This document shows, in pieces, positions 33,207 to 44,906 of a stretch of DNA of 64,000 nt. A program made the position numbers and the translations under genes. The notes under the pieces were generated by a model. That model had not been told where the DNA came from. It was given only the letters and a program-made list of their open reading frames with translations, and did not search any database. This DNA is from Hypomyces perniciosus. Lineage: Eukaryota; Ascomycota; Sordariomycetes; Hypocreales; Hypocreaceae. The stretch covers positions 992,001-1,056,000 of the forward strand of contig SPDT01000001.1 in assembly GCA_008477525.1 (NCBI GenBank), read 5' to 3'. Each line of letters begins with the position of its first letter. The stretch's first letter is position 1.

Positions 33207-34860
33207 CTATATCTTAATTTCATTCAGTGGTGGGAGCTCCCCTAGCAAGCTCGAATCGCCCACATGCCATGTATGCTCCCGCTCAAGGTGCCGAATAAAC
33301 TCCTCGTGCTTCTCACTCCTCGGTGCAATCTGGTACGGGAACTTGTTAAGCTTCAAAATGAGCCCCGGCAGAGGCTCGACCTTTGGCTCGATTTGTCGCC
33401 CCTGCTCATCGACAGCCTTGCCGATACTGAACACCGCCAGGATGTTGGCAATTGTCAAGAATAAGCTCGAGTCTGCGAGATACCGCCCTGGGCAAATCCT
33501 TCGTCCGAAGCCGAATACAGCAGGCCGTGGGTCGGGCTCGTTGCGAGGTGAGAGGAAGCGCTCTGGCGCGAAGGCGTCAGGCTCAGCATAGACATCCGGG
33601 TTGTGATTGAGCCAGTAGATTGATGGGATAATAATGGCACCCTTGGGGAGGTCGTAGCCATTGTAGGTTATATCTTCTGAAATGGTGTGTGGGACGCATA
33701 GCGGTAGAACAGGCAGCCAACGTAAAGCTTCAGAGATAATGGCATTAACGTATGGCATTTGCTCGCGGTCTCCGAGCTGTGGTAGACGGGTGCCGCCTGT
33801 GACAGTGTCGATCTCAGTCTGGGCTTTACGCTGTATTTCAGGGAACAGTGTCATGGCAAGGATGAAGCTGGTCATTGATGAGACTGTGGTATCAGAGCCA
33901 CCGCCATACATGGCCCCCGCAGTCCACTTGAGTAGCTCGATGCGGTCTTCGCTCCACGCCCCCGGATGATCTCCCAGTGACTTGGCGATGACCGATTCCG
34001 TACCATTGCCAGTAGCCATCTGCATGCGAGCAAATTCGTAAGGCTTGTCGATGACGCCCATTAACACGTTGTGGCAATCCTTAGCAGCAGTTTTAAACCC
34101 CATACCAGGGAGGCTGTCCGGGAGGTATCGAACGGCCGGGATAAATTCCATCAGAAAGCCAAATGGGACAGCAGCGCGGGAGAAGTATATCATCATGTGG
34201 TCAATTAGGTTGACGAGAGGGTCCGGCTTATTTGGCTCAACGGTGTAGTCGTATACAAGCTTAAGGACGATGGCTGCGGCTTCACTGTGGAGACCAGGTC
34301 AGTGTTTTTCTTGTCTAGAAGGAACACGTCTGAAAAAGAGCATACGTCTGAAAGTGGCTGACGATTCTAGTTGGCTCCCGCAGGGTGCGTAATAGAAACC
34401 GGAGCGCCTCCTGCTCTTGCAGCTCCGCATATTTCGCAGCCAAGGTCGTGGTACCAAGAGCCTGGTGAATGAACTTGCGCATCACCTTGAGCTCTGGGCT
34501 TAGATGGCGCGAGGTTAAAAATTTGCCGAAGCCACAGAAATCAGAAAAGTGTATCACGGGGCGACCACCCGTCTTCAGCGAAGTCTTTTCTAGAATATCC
34601 TGCGCCTCTTGACGGCCGTGGATGAGGATTATAGTCTGCCCCAGGACAGTGACGGAACTGAGCGGCCCATAGATGTCCTTAAACTTGAGCCAATGCAGGT
34701 ACTCAGGGGTGCCTTCAGCGGGCATGTCGAAGACATTGCCGACGAGAGGTAGACCCTTGGGGCCAGGAGGGAGGTTTTTCTTGGGTTTGCGGAAGAACAG
34801 GGCGTATACGAGGAAGCCTACTAGGGCTACAACGCCCTGGGGAATAAGCTGTGTCATCAT
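33207..34860 (-). CDS. cytochrome P450 monooxygenase, two exons, intact (530 aa)
   Basis: Exon 1 is 34346-34860, exon 2 is 33207-34284, with a 61-bp intron having donor GTATGC, a CTGACC branch and acceptor CACAG. Joining gives HFQT then EAAAIVLKLVYDYTVEP without a break. Residues about 5-25 form an N-terminal membrane anchor (QGVVALVGFLVYALFF), then the proline hinge NLPPGPKGLPLVGN. The I helix carries AGAMYGGGSDTTVSS, the K helix EALRW (E-x-x-R), then APERFL and the haem loop FGFGRRICPGRYLA with its Cys ligand. It therefore looks active at the ER membrane. It resembles f f the fungal multi-substrate P450s of secondary metabolism and detoxification (CYP64/OrdA-like by pattern); the substrate cannot be told. 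The ATG at 34860 is followed by a second one. No RIP damage, although LTRs lie on both sides. Confidence 0.92.
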
Positions 34861-35183
34861 ATAGAAGAGCCAGACCAAAGACGTATTTGACAACAGATAT
34901 CAGTGGGTATAGGGGAATGGACTCAAATTTAAATAGAAGAATAGAATCTACAATAAACTCTATGGCAGAGACGGCATTTAAGACGACCTCGAGGAGGGGG
35001 CCCAAGTGAATCCACACTATGCTTACATGCCTGAGTCTTATACGAAGCAAGTCACACCCACTTTAAAAATACGAGAATCCCTCCAGCTATATAAAGAGAA
35101 GGGTAAGCCCAATGTGTAGTAGTTCAAATAAGGCTATATATATTTATCTTATGCGATACGAAGTCCATGCCCCTTAAATATTT
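34861..35183. other. P450 upstream region
   Basis: Normal composition and no gene. An L2 LTR begins 324 bp upstream of the P450 start, so much of the promoter lies between gene and LTR. Confidence 0.5.
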
Positions 35184-35570
35184 TGTCGGGGGTAACTGAC
35201 ATACCCAACGCACCTGCATTTCTTTATTTAGCTTACCCGAGAAAAGTCGGCTGCTTATTTAAACAGCTACTATATTAGGAAGGCGATAGAGTATAAAGAT
35301 ACACAGACAGATATAGTGTAATACAAAACAACCTTCTTCCCCCTTCAATATACGACCCTACCTGTAGCTTTTGCAGTTACCGAGGCGTATGGAGGTAACC
35401 GTTGGTTGCTTTCGGCTGTTGGCATCATGATCAAATGATCCGCAGTATCTTTTAGGCCTTACATTATCCAATTGCCACTTCGTGGTTCTGTCAGGAGCGC
35501 GGTTCCCGCGCTCTATACAAGTCGTTGTATGTGTGTGTGGGTGTTTGGGCGTGTCATTTCCTCCTCGACA
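35184..35570 (+). repeat. L2 LTR upstream of the P450 (387 bp), well preserved
   Basis: Runs TGTCGGGGGTAACTGACATACC...CATTTCCTCCTCGACA and carries GAGCGCGGTTCCCGCGCTC. It is followed by AACTAGTTA, similar to AACTAGTGACC that follows the 5' LTR of the 12-kb element, so it may be the 5' LTR of a deleted element rather than a solo LTR. GC is the highest of all L2 copies. Confidence 0.85.
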
Positions 35571-35739
35571 AACTAGTTATTAATAATAATTAATTGATTA
35601 AGTATCTTTTTACTTTACTAAATCTATAATATTAAGTTTACTTAGTATTACGCCCTAGTCGCCTATTAATATAAACTTAACTTAGGTTTATCCTTTAAAA
35701 ATACCTTAGCTTATTATAAAATACTTATAATTATTATAT

Positions 35740-36139
35740 AATATTCATTAACTATTAACTTAATATATCCTTTACTTTAATAAAAAATTCATTATAGTTA
35801 TAGTAAATATTAAATAATATTACTATTACTACTATTAATATTTAATAACTACTATATTATTCAAAGCTATAGGTATAAAAGATAAATAGATTTAGTTTAA
35901 TATATAATAAATATTTCCCTTTTTTAGTATATAACTTTAGCTATAGCTATTGCTATTATTAAGGTATAGAAAGGCAACTGTTAATTGCTTCTGGCTGCCG
36001 GCATTATAATTAAATGATCCGCAGTATCTTTTGAGTATTAAATTATACGATTACGACTTCGTAGTCCTATCAGCAGCGCGGTTCCCGCGCTCTATTCTAG
36101 TCTTCGTGTATGTGTGTGTGTGTGTGTGCTTGGGTGTGC
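35740..36139 (+). repeat. second L2 LTR, decayed, 3' end cut at a kinase fragment
   Basis: From about 35840 it clearly follows L2 (AGCTATAGGTATAAAAGATAAATAG; then GGCAACTGTTAATTGCTTCTGGC), including GCGCGGTTCCCGCGCTC. It stops at GGGTGTGCC, about 17 bp short of the L2 end, where kinase-coding sequence starts. The left part is decayed and the right part preserved. Left boundary approximate. Confidence 0.7.
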
Positions 36140-36456
36140 CGCTTGTCGACGATGCGATGAAGGCACAGCTGGACAGCGTATTAGGTGGTATCCAACACCT
36201 CCATTCACTTGGTCTGGTCCATAACGACATTACGCCCGCCAACATCATGCTGGAGGAGGACGGCACATGGGTCATCATCGACTTTAACAGCTGCCGGCAT
36301 GTGGGGGAAGTGCTTCGTGACACGGGGACCAAGCGAACGTATGGATGGCACGACCCTGACGTGACGGTTTTATCCGAGAAGAACGACCTTGATGCCTCTG
36401 CCGAGTTGCGGGCCTGGCTCTTTGGATCGTCGGCCGATGAATTCTTGTTCCGGTAA
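36136..36456 (+). pseudogene. protein kinase C-lobe fragment fused to LTR sequence
   Basis: The frame reads VDDAMKAQLDSVLGGIQHLH, then the catalytic loop GLVHNDITPANIMLEEDG (H-x-D...N) and VIIDFNSCRH in place of D-F-G, and ends ELRAWLFGSSADEFLFR with a stop. This is the C-lobe of a small fungal Ser/Thr-type protein kinase with its natural end. The N-lobe, with the ATP-binding glycine loop and Lys, is missing: upstream of 36136 the same open frame (from 36031) is L2 LTR sequence. The fragment is not RIP-mutated. It cannot be an active kinase. The clean join to the LTR suggests truncation by, or recombination at, the retroelement. Confidence 0.75.
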
Positions 36457-38184
36457 TTCGCTGTGCGAGTCAGCCGATGTAAGTCTTCACTATGGCGGCA
36501 TGTCCTGGCAGGCAGTCACTAATGTCAATCGCGCCATTGACAGTGACCAGATCGGACGTGGGGAAGGACAATTAGAAACTGGGTTAGCGCTGCTCTGCGG
36601 CCCTGAAGTCGGACCTGACACTAAGCAGTGTATAAGCAGCAATGAACTCCTCCGGCTCGCCAGATCCCTCTATCCCAATCTCTGTGCTAAGTAAACGTTA
36701 TTGGCCAAATCCTGAACAAGTTTAGCGACAACTGGCATTATGCTCGCGTTCGCTTTCTCTCCTCATCTTATGTGTTGCTCGAGCACCGCGCATGACCATG
36801 TTCCACCAGTTTTTAGCCGACCGGTGTTGTCCATGCAGGAGTCTTGGCGGAGTCGATGGAAATGGCTGGCCGTGTTCCGGGCCTGTAACGGCACGGAGCA
36901 CGCAGCCTTAGTCACATATCTGAGCACATAGTGGGGCATAAGGAGGTTGCTGAGGGGATATGGTTAAAAGCACCCCCTTAGGGCCTATAGTGTACTTTAG
37001 CCCTTTCTCCTTTCCTTTCTCATACTTGCTGTCTTTAGTCAATTGAGGTAGCTGCTTGCGGCTCTGTCCTACTTCTATAGTTCCTCGCCATGACAGGGCC
37101 TGGTTCAAGTCATGGCCGTCGTTCAAGTCAATGTACCCGACTAGCCGCTAAGGCGGCACGGCGGCTAGTCGGGGAGGCGTTTTTAGAGCCCCGACGAGTA
37201 GCTAACTATTCGGCACTATAGCTTACAGGGAGTTTGTGCGTACAAAGGACCTGCAATATATAGAGATGATGTAAAGATAGTTAAGGTTATACCTTCCGGC
37301 TCTTTCCTTAAGGCTTGCTCCCGAGCTCCAGGCTCCTTTGGCGGGCCGCTTGCGGACCGGTCACTCCTGTTGATTTGAGACCGGGGAGCCTCGCTTTGGC
37401 TCCTAAGGATATAGATGCCGAGATATCCCCGCAATATATGCGGGACACAGCGTCAGGATCACGCCAGTATGAAACAAAAATGAGCTCATTTAGCGGTCGC
37501 CAGGATCTGGAACAAAATATCTGCCAGCAAATCATCTGGGCAGTATATTACTATTGTGGACAGGCTAAGTTCAGCTGGCAAAGGGCTGAGAAAACTTGGC
37601 TAAAGTGTATGAGCATACGCATGAATCCGAAGTGGGAATATGTGTGTTAATAAGTCTGAATATTGACAGGATAGTGGTATCTCGACGGGCAGTTGAGGCC
37701 GTTCGCTTACTGGAGTGCAGCATGAGGAAATCGGTAAAATGTCCCAAAAAGATCATCTGACGACAACCCCACATTCTCAAGGTTGAAAAGTTTTTTTATC
37801 TTTACCTCACATGTGATCCCGGTTAAATGGCTTAATGCAGGGTCTTGTTCGGACAGCAACTTCCAAACCTCGTCCAAACCTTAACTGATGGTCATATTCT
37901 GCCGGGACAGGTTTGGGGCAGCGAGCCTGTATTACTGTTTTTGTGCTAGTCTAGCTGGGATGTTTTTACTTTTTCATTGATTATATCTTTATTGGAGAAG
38001 TACTTATTGGATAATGTAATGCAATAATCGACTTTTATAGCCTTGCCGATTAAAGAATCTAGACCTTTGATCTAACAATGAACGCGGCTGTTCGCTTTGA
38101 CTGTCTTGGTTCCATTAGCTCCGCAACGAAGTGACATGTTCGTGACGCAAAGTGGCAATTTACCAGCCATCGATGGCTCGATGC
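36457..38184. other. island sequence without a supported gene
   Basis: Balanced composition, not repeat-like. Open plus-strand frames at 36389-36694 (contains HYGGMSWQAVTNVNRAIDS and ends SLYPNLCAK) and 37315-37650 (contains SPQYMRDTASGSRQYETKM) have protein-like composition, but I recognise no family and see no signal peptide. They may be exons or relics of genes broken with the kinase. GTTCAAGTCA occurs twice at 37104-37130 just before a strong hairpin. Confidence 0.4.
37136..37173. repeat. 13-bp perfect hairpin
   Basis: CCCGACTAGCCGC at 37136-37148 and its exact inverse GCGGCTAGTCGGG at 37161-37173 are separated by 12 bp. The stem is much more GC-rich than its flanks. No coding frame explains it. 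It could be a transposon end or a regulatory palindrome. Confidence 0.75.
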
Positions 38185-38193
38185 TATATAAAA
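38185..38193 (+). promoter_or_regulatory. TATA box of the secreted-protein gene
   Basis: TATATAAAA lies 143 bp upstream of the start codon at 38336, leaving a leader of about 110 bp if transcription begins about 30 bp downstream. The leader is pyrimidine-rich and has no ATG before the start that I could see. Confidence 0.65.
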
Positions 38194-38335
38194 GGTGGTA
38201 TGGAGTACCAATTCTCGTAGTACACTACTAATCTCAGGCTCCTACCCTCAGTAACCAATCTATCATTGCCGTTTAGGCTTTGCTACATAACAATCACATT
38301 CGTTGCCAAAAGCATTTATTTAAACATTAGTCACT

Positions 38336-38770
38336 ATGAGAACCTCAACATTCGCCGTCGTCCTCGCCTCAATCATCGCCGCTGTGCAAGGCCAAGTTAC
38401 ACAGTAAGCCCTGCCTTAACTCAATTGATATGCAGATTTTAAACGAAGGCCAATTATTATTAGACAACCTAACGGCACATTTACCTGCGGAATTCCCAAT
38501 GGCGACTACTGCGCCGGCGAGTCCCTCTCGACAAACATCATCATTCGCTGCACCAATGGTATCGGCCAGCCAGGCAATTGCAACGACAACCTCGCCAGTG
38601 TGCCTCCCGTAGGCGTCAAGCCCTTCGCACCCTGCTACCAGGCCTCCGACGTAGCTGGCGATGCTGCATGCTCATGGAACGGCATTGCGTATCCTAATAA
38701 TAGCTCACCATATCCCATCCCCAGCGCGAACGTTACCAGCTCTCTTCTTCCCACCACTTGTGCATCTTGA
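38336..38770 (+). CDS. small secreted cysteine-rich protein, two exons (124 aa), effector-like
   Basis: Exon 1 is 38336-38403 and exon 2 is 38464-38770. The 60-bp intron has donor GTAAGC, branch-like CTTAACTC and acceptor TTATTAG; joining restores one frame (GQVTQ then QPNGTFTCG). No single frame shows the gene: exon 1 alone is 23 codons. Residues 1-19 (MRTSTFAVVLASIIAAVQG) are a clear signal peptide with cleavage near A-V-Q-G. The mature part of about 105 residues has seven cysteines, in TFTCG, DYCAG, IRCTNG, GNCND, APCYQ, AACSW and TTCAS, and possible N-glycosylation sites (N-G-T, N-S-S, N-V-T). It ends naturally at TGA. Such proteins are common in Hypocreales as secreted proteins of unknown function and candidate effectors; no function is assigned. 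There is no RIP damage although a decayed gypsy element begins 430 bp downstream. Confidence 0.85.
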
Positions 38771-39198
38771 GGGCCGGGCGAAGCCTAAAGGCTATGCATT
38801 CATGATAGAGAAATTGTCTAAGACACCAAATGGCCGAGTTAAAGTTGTATTTGCATATAATCGGAACGGGCAGCCACCAAGTGCACTTATCGAGCGAAAA
38901 TGCTGTACTTCTAGTTAAGGAACCGGCTGTAAGTTCTCGGTGCTTGCCAAACAATGATTAGGCGGAAATACATGGATCTTAAGCTATTGACCAGATAAGG
39001 AATGCGCACTATACAACTACCTGGCTTTAAAATCAACTATAACTTAAAGGCGGACACTTGTTTCGGTCAACCCTGTAGCTGTAGTGCTATTAATGTATAA
39101 TTGCAAAAAGCCAGGTTTGGCTATAGTATAAAAAAGACTAAAATTGCTTTTTAAAGCTGTCCATAAAGTAATAAAATACTCCTGGCAGGCGGCGCTAA
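38771..39198. other. downstream of the secreted-protein gene
   Basis: Balanced composition falling towards 39100. The frame 38661-38918 overlaps the gene in another frame and runs past it; I take it as incidental. Confidence 0.45.
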
Positions 39199-42100
39199 TG
39201 TAACGATCCGGGTTAATTCTTAAGGGATAAACCGAGGCTTATAGGTTTATATTAATAAAGAGGTTAAAGATATATACTAAGCAGGGTAATATTATTACAA
39301 TTCTGTAAAATAGGCAGTTTTAATAAATGCAATTATTAATAACTATTTAAATAGCTGTACTAAACAATTATAATTTACTTAGTTTTATGTATAAAAAAGA
39401 TATATAGTAAATATATTTACATTATTTAAATTATAGTAATTTTAGTAATTTTAGATTATAATTTGATATAATAATCCTGTTTATAAGATTATGTTTATAG
39501 CTATAATTTATTAATAATTAATTAAAAGCTTTAATATTTTACTATAATCCTATAATTAAGTCTTTAATCAAATTAAATTATAATATAATATCCCTTTTTT
39601 ATTAATTTTATTTTTAAAACCTATTAGTTTTTTATAAATCTTATCTATTATTCTTTTTTTTTATATTAATATTATAATAGATTATATTACTAAACTTTAT
39701 ACTTATAAATTTCATAAATATACTTTATTTACTTGCTTAATTCTTTTTACAAGTAATTTTATTAATATACTTTATATTTTTTATTTTTAAAAGAAATTAA
39801 TTCATTAAATACTAAATAACTTTTTAAAGTATAATACCTATATTTATAAAGGTTACTTTTATAACAGTATTTTAATTGCTTTATTTTATATATACTTTTT
39901 TTTATATATTTTTATTAATCTTTTTAATTAGATATATACTTAAATAATAATAAAAAGTTAAATCAGACAAAAATAAAGTAAGTAAAAAGCTAAAAGGCTT
40001 TTATTTTTATTTAATAAAGCTTTAATTATAAATTATAGTAGCTGTAAAGCAGTTAAACTATATTTAATATATTAAAAAGAAAGTATATAAATAATATACT
40101 AAACTTTTTAAATAAAGGTTATAAAGTTTAAATAAAAAGGATAGTATACTGCCCTTTTTATTTATTTAAAAAGCGGAAATAGTAATTAATCTTTAATTAT
40201 TAAAGGTACCTATTAAAGTGGATTAGGCTTTTTTAACGTTTAGCGATAATTTTATAAATTTAAGCCTTTTAATTTTAAAGACTAATAAAACTGCTTAAAT
40301 TTAGTTTTAGCGTTTAATAAATCTTTAATAAATTCCTAAAAGTTATATTTTTCTTTATACTTCCGTTATTTAATTAAATATTAATATTTATTATGTTCCA
40401 TATATATATAACTTTAATTTCTTTAACGGTATATTCTTTTTTAATTAATAGGACCTTAATAAAATCTATAATTAGTTTATTTTTTAATTTATTTTATAAT
40501 ACTCTTTTAAATAGTAAAATATAAAATATTAAATAGCTTTAAATACTATTTAATAGTATAAGTTTATAAATAATTCTTAAAATAACCTTGTTAATTACAT
40601 AAAGTTTCAGTTTTTTAAATTTCAAATTATTATTTAATTATATTATTTTAATATTTAGAGTTTTTTCTTTCAATAAATAATAACATAAATAAATTATATC
40701 TCCTTCTTTAAAGATTAATCCCTTTAATTTATATTTATTAATATATTTTTTTATTCTTCTGTATATAAAGTAAAAGTATGTTTATATTTCTTTACATAAC
40801 TACTTTATATCTTTAACTTTAATTTAGACTTTATGAATATAAAGGCTTTTCTTTAATACTTTATATATATGTAGCGTAAAGCTATAGTTAATATATATAA
40901 AGCTAAATCCAGTTAACTTTAAAATATTAGTATTATAGGATATTTATATAATTAATAGCTTTTGAATTTAATTATTTTAATTAAAGTTAATATAATTTTT
41001 TAAATAAGCTTTCATAATCTAGTTAATGCATTTTATTTAACTATTTATCTCTAAAACATATATAGTATTAAACTTATTATTTATATTTAATTAATTTATA
41101 AATATTTACAAGAATTTAAATATAAATAAGTGTAACTAGAATTATATAATTAACTGTGATGAATTGCAAGAATATATAAGCTAATATCTTTATATTTATT
41201 ACTTTTTTATTTAAAAGGAAGTAAGAGTATTTAATAAATTAGTTTATAATTATTAAAATATTATTATATTTAACCTTTATTTTTAGTTTAATAAATACTA
41301 ATAGTTTAATAATCAAGTTTAATAAAATTTACTTTTATAGTTATTTTAATACTAGCAAAGGTTAAAGTTTACTATATAGTTTATATTTTGAAAGTTTAAC
41401 CGTTTTATAAATTATATAGTAAAAAATAATATTTTATATTATTCTTTTAAACCTTTAAAACTCAAAATACTTTTATATTTATTTATAAATCATATAAATA
41501 CCTTCATATTTATATCCTAAATATTAATAAACTTTTATAACTATATTTTTCTATAGTTTTTCAAAATTTAAAATTTAAAATTTTATTATTAAATTCTTTT
41601 ATTATTAAACTTTATATCTTTTAAGAATTTATTATTATTTTAAATAATATAGTGCTTTTAATATATTAAAGTATAATATTATTACTAAATACTTTATATA
41701 TAATTTAAAGTATTATTTATTAATAATATCCTTTAAAGGTTTATTTTAAAATCTACTTAATATACTTAATTTTCTTTAATTATTGTTAATTTACTTACTA
41801 AATGTATTTATTTATTTATTTTTAAATTCTTTTTAATAGATTAAGATATAATTAAATTTTAAAAGGTATTTTATATAGTAAATCTATCTTTTATAAAGTT
41901 ATTAAATTATCGCGAAATATATATAAGATTTTTATAATTAATATATACTTTAATTTAATATATTATTTTTAATAAATAATATTACTATTCCTTAAATATC
42001 AAAATAATAATAAAGAATTCTATATTATATATTAAATAGTTTAGTTTTACACTATATAGTACTTTAAAGTAAATAGTAATAAAGTATAATATACTAGTTT

Positions 42101-42805
42101 TATCCTTTTAATTAAATTAAACTTTTATAGATAACTTTAAAGTATTTATTTTAACTTTTATTTCTTTAAATAAATTAAATATAATAAATTTTCTTTTTTT
42201 AAAATAATTTATTTAAATTTATTAAAAGCTTTTTATATCTTTAATACCTATAAAAACTTTAAATCTTTTTTAATAAATTTATAAAGAGTTTATATAATAC
42301 TTTTATGGTTTTAAATAAATTTTAAAAAGCTTCAGATGTCTTTAATTATTATAAATATAAGCTACTCTTTTACTGCTTATACCTTTAATACATTTATATA
42401 GATTGTTTAAAGGTAATAATATACTTTAAAAAAGTAATTTTTTATATATAAAGTTTATATTTCTTTAATTTTATAAATAATTTAGTATTTTATAGTATTT
42501 ATAATACCTTATAAATATATACTCTATATTTTTAAAAGTATTTAACAAGATAAAATTATTATTTAAGTATATAACTATATAAATATTAAAGTTTTCTTTT
42601 AATATATTATTAATTATCTTTTAAAATATTATAAAGGTATTACTAAAGCTATAAGGTATAATTAAATATTTAAATAAATTATAGTTAATTTAAAATATAA
42701 TTATTTATTTATATTACTCTTTAATTTAATTAAGGTTATAAATACCTTTAAGGTTTAATACTATAAACCACTTTTTCCTATATAGTCTATCCTGCAATTC
42801 TCTAA
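39199..42805 (-). mobile_element. 5'-truncated second copy of the gypsy chromovirus
   Basis: Its 3' LTR on the minus strand is 39199-39585, starting on the plus strand TGTAACGATCCGGGTTAATTC, the inverse of the LTR end at 16097. From there to 42805 the minus strand parallels 12447-16097 (for example the stretch AGGATAGACTATATAGGAAAAAG near 42785 against 12460). Gag, protease and the first part of RT are absent: the copy stops exactly where an L3 LTR begins. It is heavily decayed except for the first 60 bp of the LTR next to the gene island. Confidence 0.82.
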
Positions 42806-43081
42806 TATAATGGAGTGCGGTATAGCTATATAGAGTATAGAGAGATAGGAAACAAAGGTTGAGGCTATAAAAGAGAATATGCCATAGTGGCCTTACTATA
42901 TATATATATAGCTAATATAAAGAAGAAGCTGTATCTATACGCTATAAGCGTCTATACAGTCTGACATATCGCTTATATAATATATATATTAGCTTATATT
43001 TGCTTTATAAAAAGATAAAAGCTCCTTAGCGCTAGCCCTAGCGCTAATAGGTAGTAAGGCCCTGGCCTACTTAACCTAATA
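42806..43081 (-). repeat. L3 LTR (276 bp) with a purine tract on its right side
   Basis: Starts TATAATGGAGTGCGG and ends CTACTTAACCTAATA. Next to its right end the minus strand has ACTGGGGGGTA (43082-43092), a polypurine tract, so this is the 3' LTR of a minus-strand element whose interior lies to the right. Confidence 0.75.
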
Positions 43082-44906
43082 TACCCCCCAGTTAATAAGG
43101 CTATTCCTAATACTTTATTAATTGCTACTTTAGCCTATTTATAGTATTATAATTAACTGGCCGCGCTTTCAAAGCCTCTTTTACTTAATTAGACACTCTT
43201 TATTGTAAATATATATTAATATTCTATTATAAAGGTAAAAGGAATATAAGCGCTATAGTTATTATTAATCTATAATAATAAAAAGTTAAATAATAAAGCT
43301 CTTTAAATAGGTAAATTAATCCTAAACAGTTAAAATAGGTATATTAACTGCCCCCTAGCCTTATTCTTTACTTTTCTTTTTTAATTATTAATATTATTAT
43401 TATTAATATTAATAGTAACAGTAGTATAGCCCTTGCTATAAATATTATACTTTTAACTAGTTCCTTTTATATTATATATTTATTAATTAATAGCGAAATC
43501 GCACAAAAAGAATACTTTATTGGTAAAGTATAGTTATAGTTGCCCCTTAAAAGTAGCTTATCGCGGCGTTAGTCGCTTGGCTAGCTAAGCGGCTATACCT
43601 ATTACTACTCCTGCTCCTGCGCCAGCTCCTACTTTAGCTTTTACTTTTACGCCAGTTAATCCGGTGTTTATTAACTTTAACCTTATTTATCCTAAAATTA
43701 CTGCAGCTCTCGCCTATACAGCTTTTAATTCACGCTATACTGCTGCCGCCCTAGCCCCTGCCTTTATTACTACTGCTGCTGCTTTAATAGCTACTTTTAT
43801 AATTACTTTTACTGCAGCTAATCCTATAATTGCCTTTACTTTTACCTTTATTACTGCCACTATTTTTACCCCTACTATTATTATACTATTATCCCCTCTT
43901 TATAAAGGTTATTTAAAGTCAGCAATTATTAGTAAAAAAGATTTCTTTTAATATATTTCTATTGCCTACTTTTAGCAGTATATTATTTACTTTGATAGTA
44001 ATTATTAATATACCTTTTAATAAACTGCTCTTAATTTATTTATATTATTTAATTTAATTATATATTTTATAGTTATTTAATATTTATATTGATTATATAC
44101 TACCTCTTTTAAGCTATAAATAAAAATAATAATTAAATAAATATATTATCTTTCCTTTATATATGTATAAATTTATATAATTGAATAGCAATTTAATATA
44201 AAAAGCTATTATACTTTTAATTTAACCTATTAAAGGAGAAATATTTAATATATTATAAAAACGCTACTGCTGAAAGCAGTAATTATAATAATACTCTTTA
44301 TATATAAATATATAAAAGTTAAAAAGCTTTTAAAGAATAGTTATTATAACAATAAATATACCTTTATAACTAATAACTTATAAACTAAAATTAACTCATT
44401 GCCTATATATTTATATATTTTATTCTAGTAACAATATATTTATTAAATTTAATAATACTTTAAACTATTTAAAGTATTATTATGGTAAAGCTTTAATAAA
44501 CTTGTTAATAAATATAAAGTTAATAAAAAAATAAAAAACTATAAATAATCCTTTGTAATATTTTGATTAAAATTATATATTGTATATCTTAATATAATAT
44601 AAATAAATATTAATTTATATACTTTTTTTATTATAAAGTATATAATTAATTAATTATTATAATAAATATTTTAATAAATATTAAAATTAAAATTTATTTT
44701 TAAAAAAAAGTAATATAAATTTATAGCCTCTTTTATTATTTAACTAAAAGTAAATAGCTTAATGTTAATTATATATATATTAATAATATATTAATATATT
44801 GTATTTTATAAAATAAAGCCTAAAAGAAATATACAAAAATACCGTTAAAATAATCTGTAAATATTTATATTGTTAATCAAAAAAGTATTACTTAAAGCAG
44901 TTAAAA
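43082..44906 (-). other. probable interior of an L3 element, decayed
   Basis: 43560-43900 is less decayed. On the plus strand it gives an Ala/Thr/Ile-rich open frame (43664-43951); on the minus strand it reads Ser/Lys/Gly/Asn-rich (SGSNKGKSKGN), more like a hydrophilic gag tail and in the orientation expected from the purine tract. The rest is AT-rich and unreadable. No 5' L3 LTR was found to the right. Confidence 0.4.

Noticed and set aside
37136..37200. Helitron 3' end (hairpin followed by CTRR)
   Set aside because: No CTRR tetranucleotide at the expected distance on either strand and no replicase nearby.
16769..38770. Secondary-metabolite cluster made of the P450, oxidoreductase and NmrA-like genes
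   Set aside because: No backbone synthase is present, the genes are 15-33 kb apart and separated by retroelement blocks; there is no evidence of a shared pathway.
43664..43951. 95-codon Ala/Thr/Ile-rich open frame, possible membrane protein
   Set aside because: Composition follows the local AT/CT bias; the minus strand reads as a hydrophilic Ser/Lys/Gly-rich tail and agrees with the orientation given by the purine tract.
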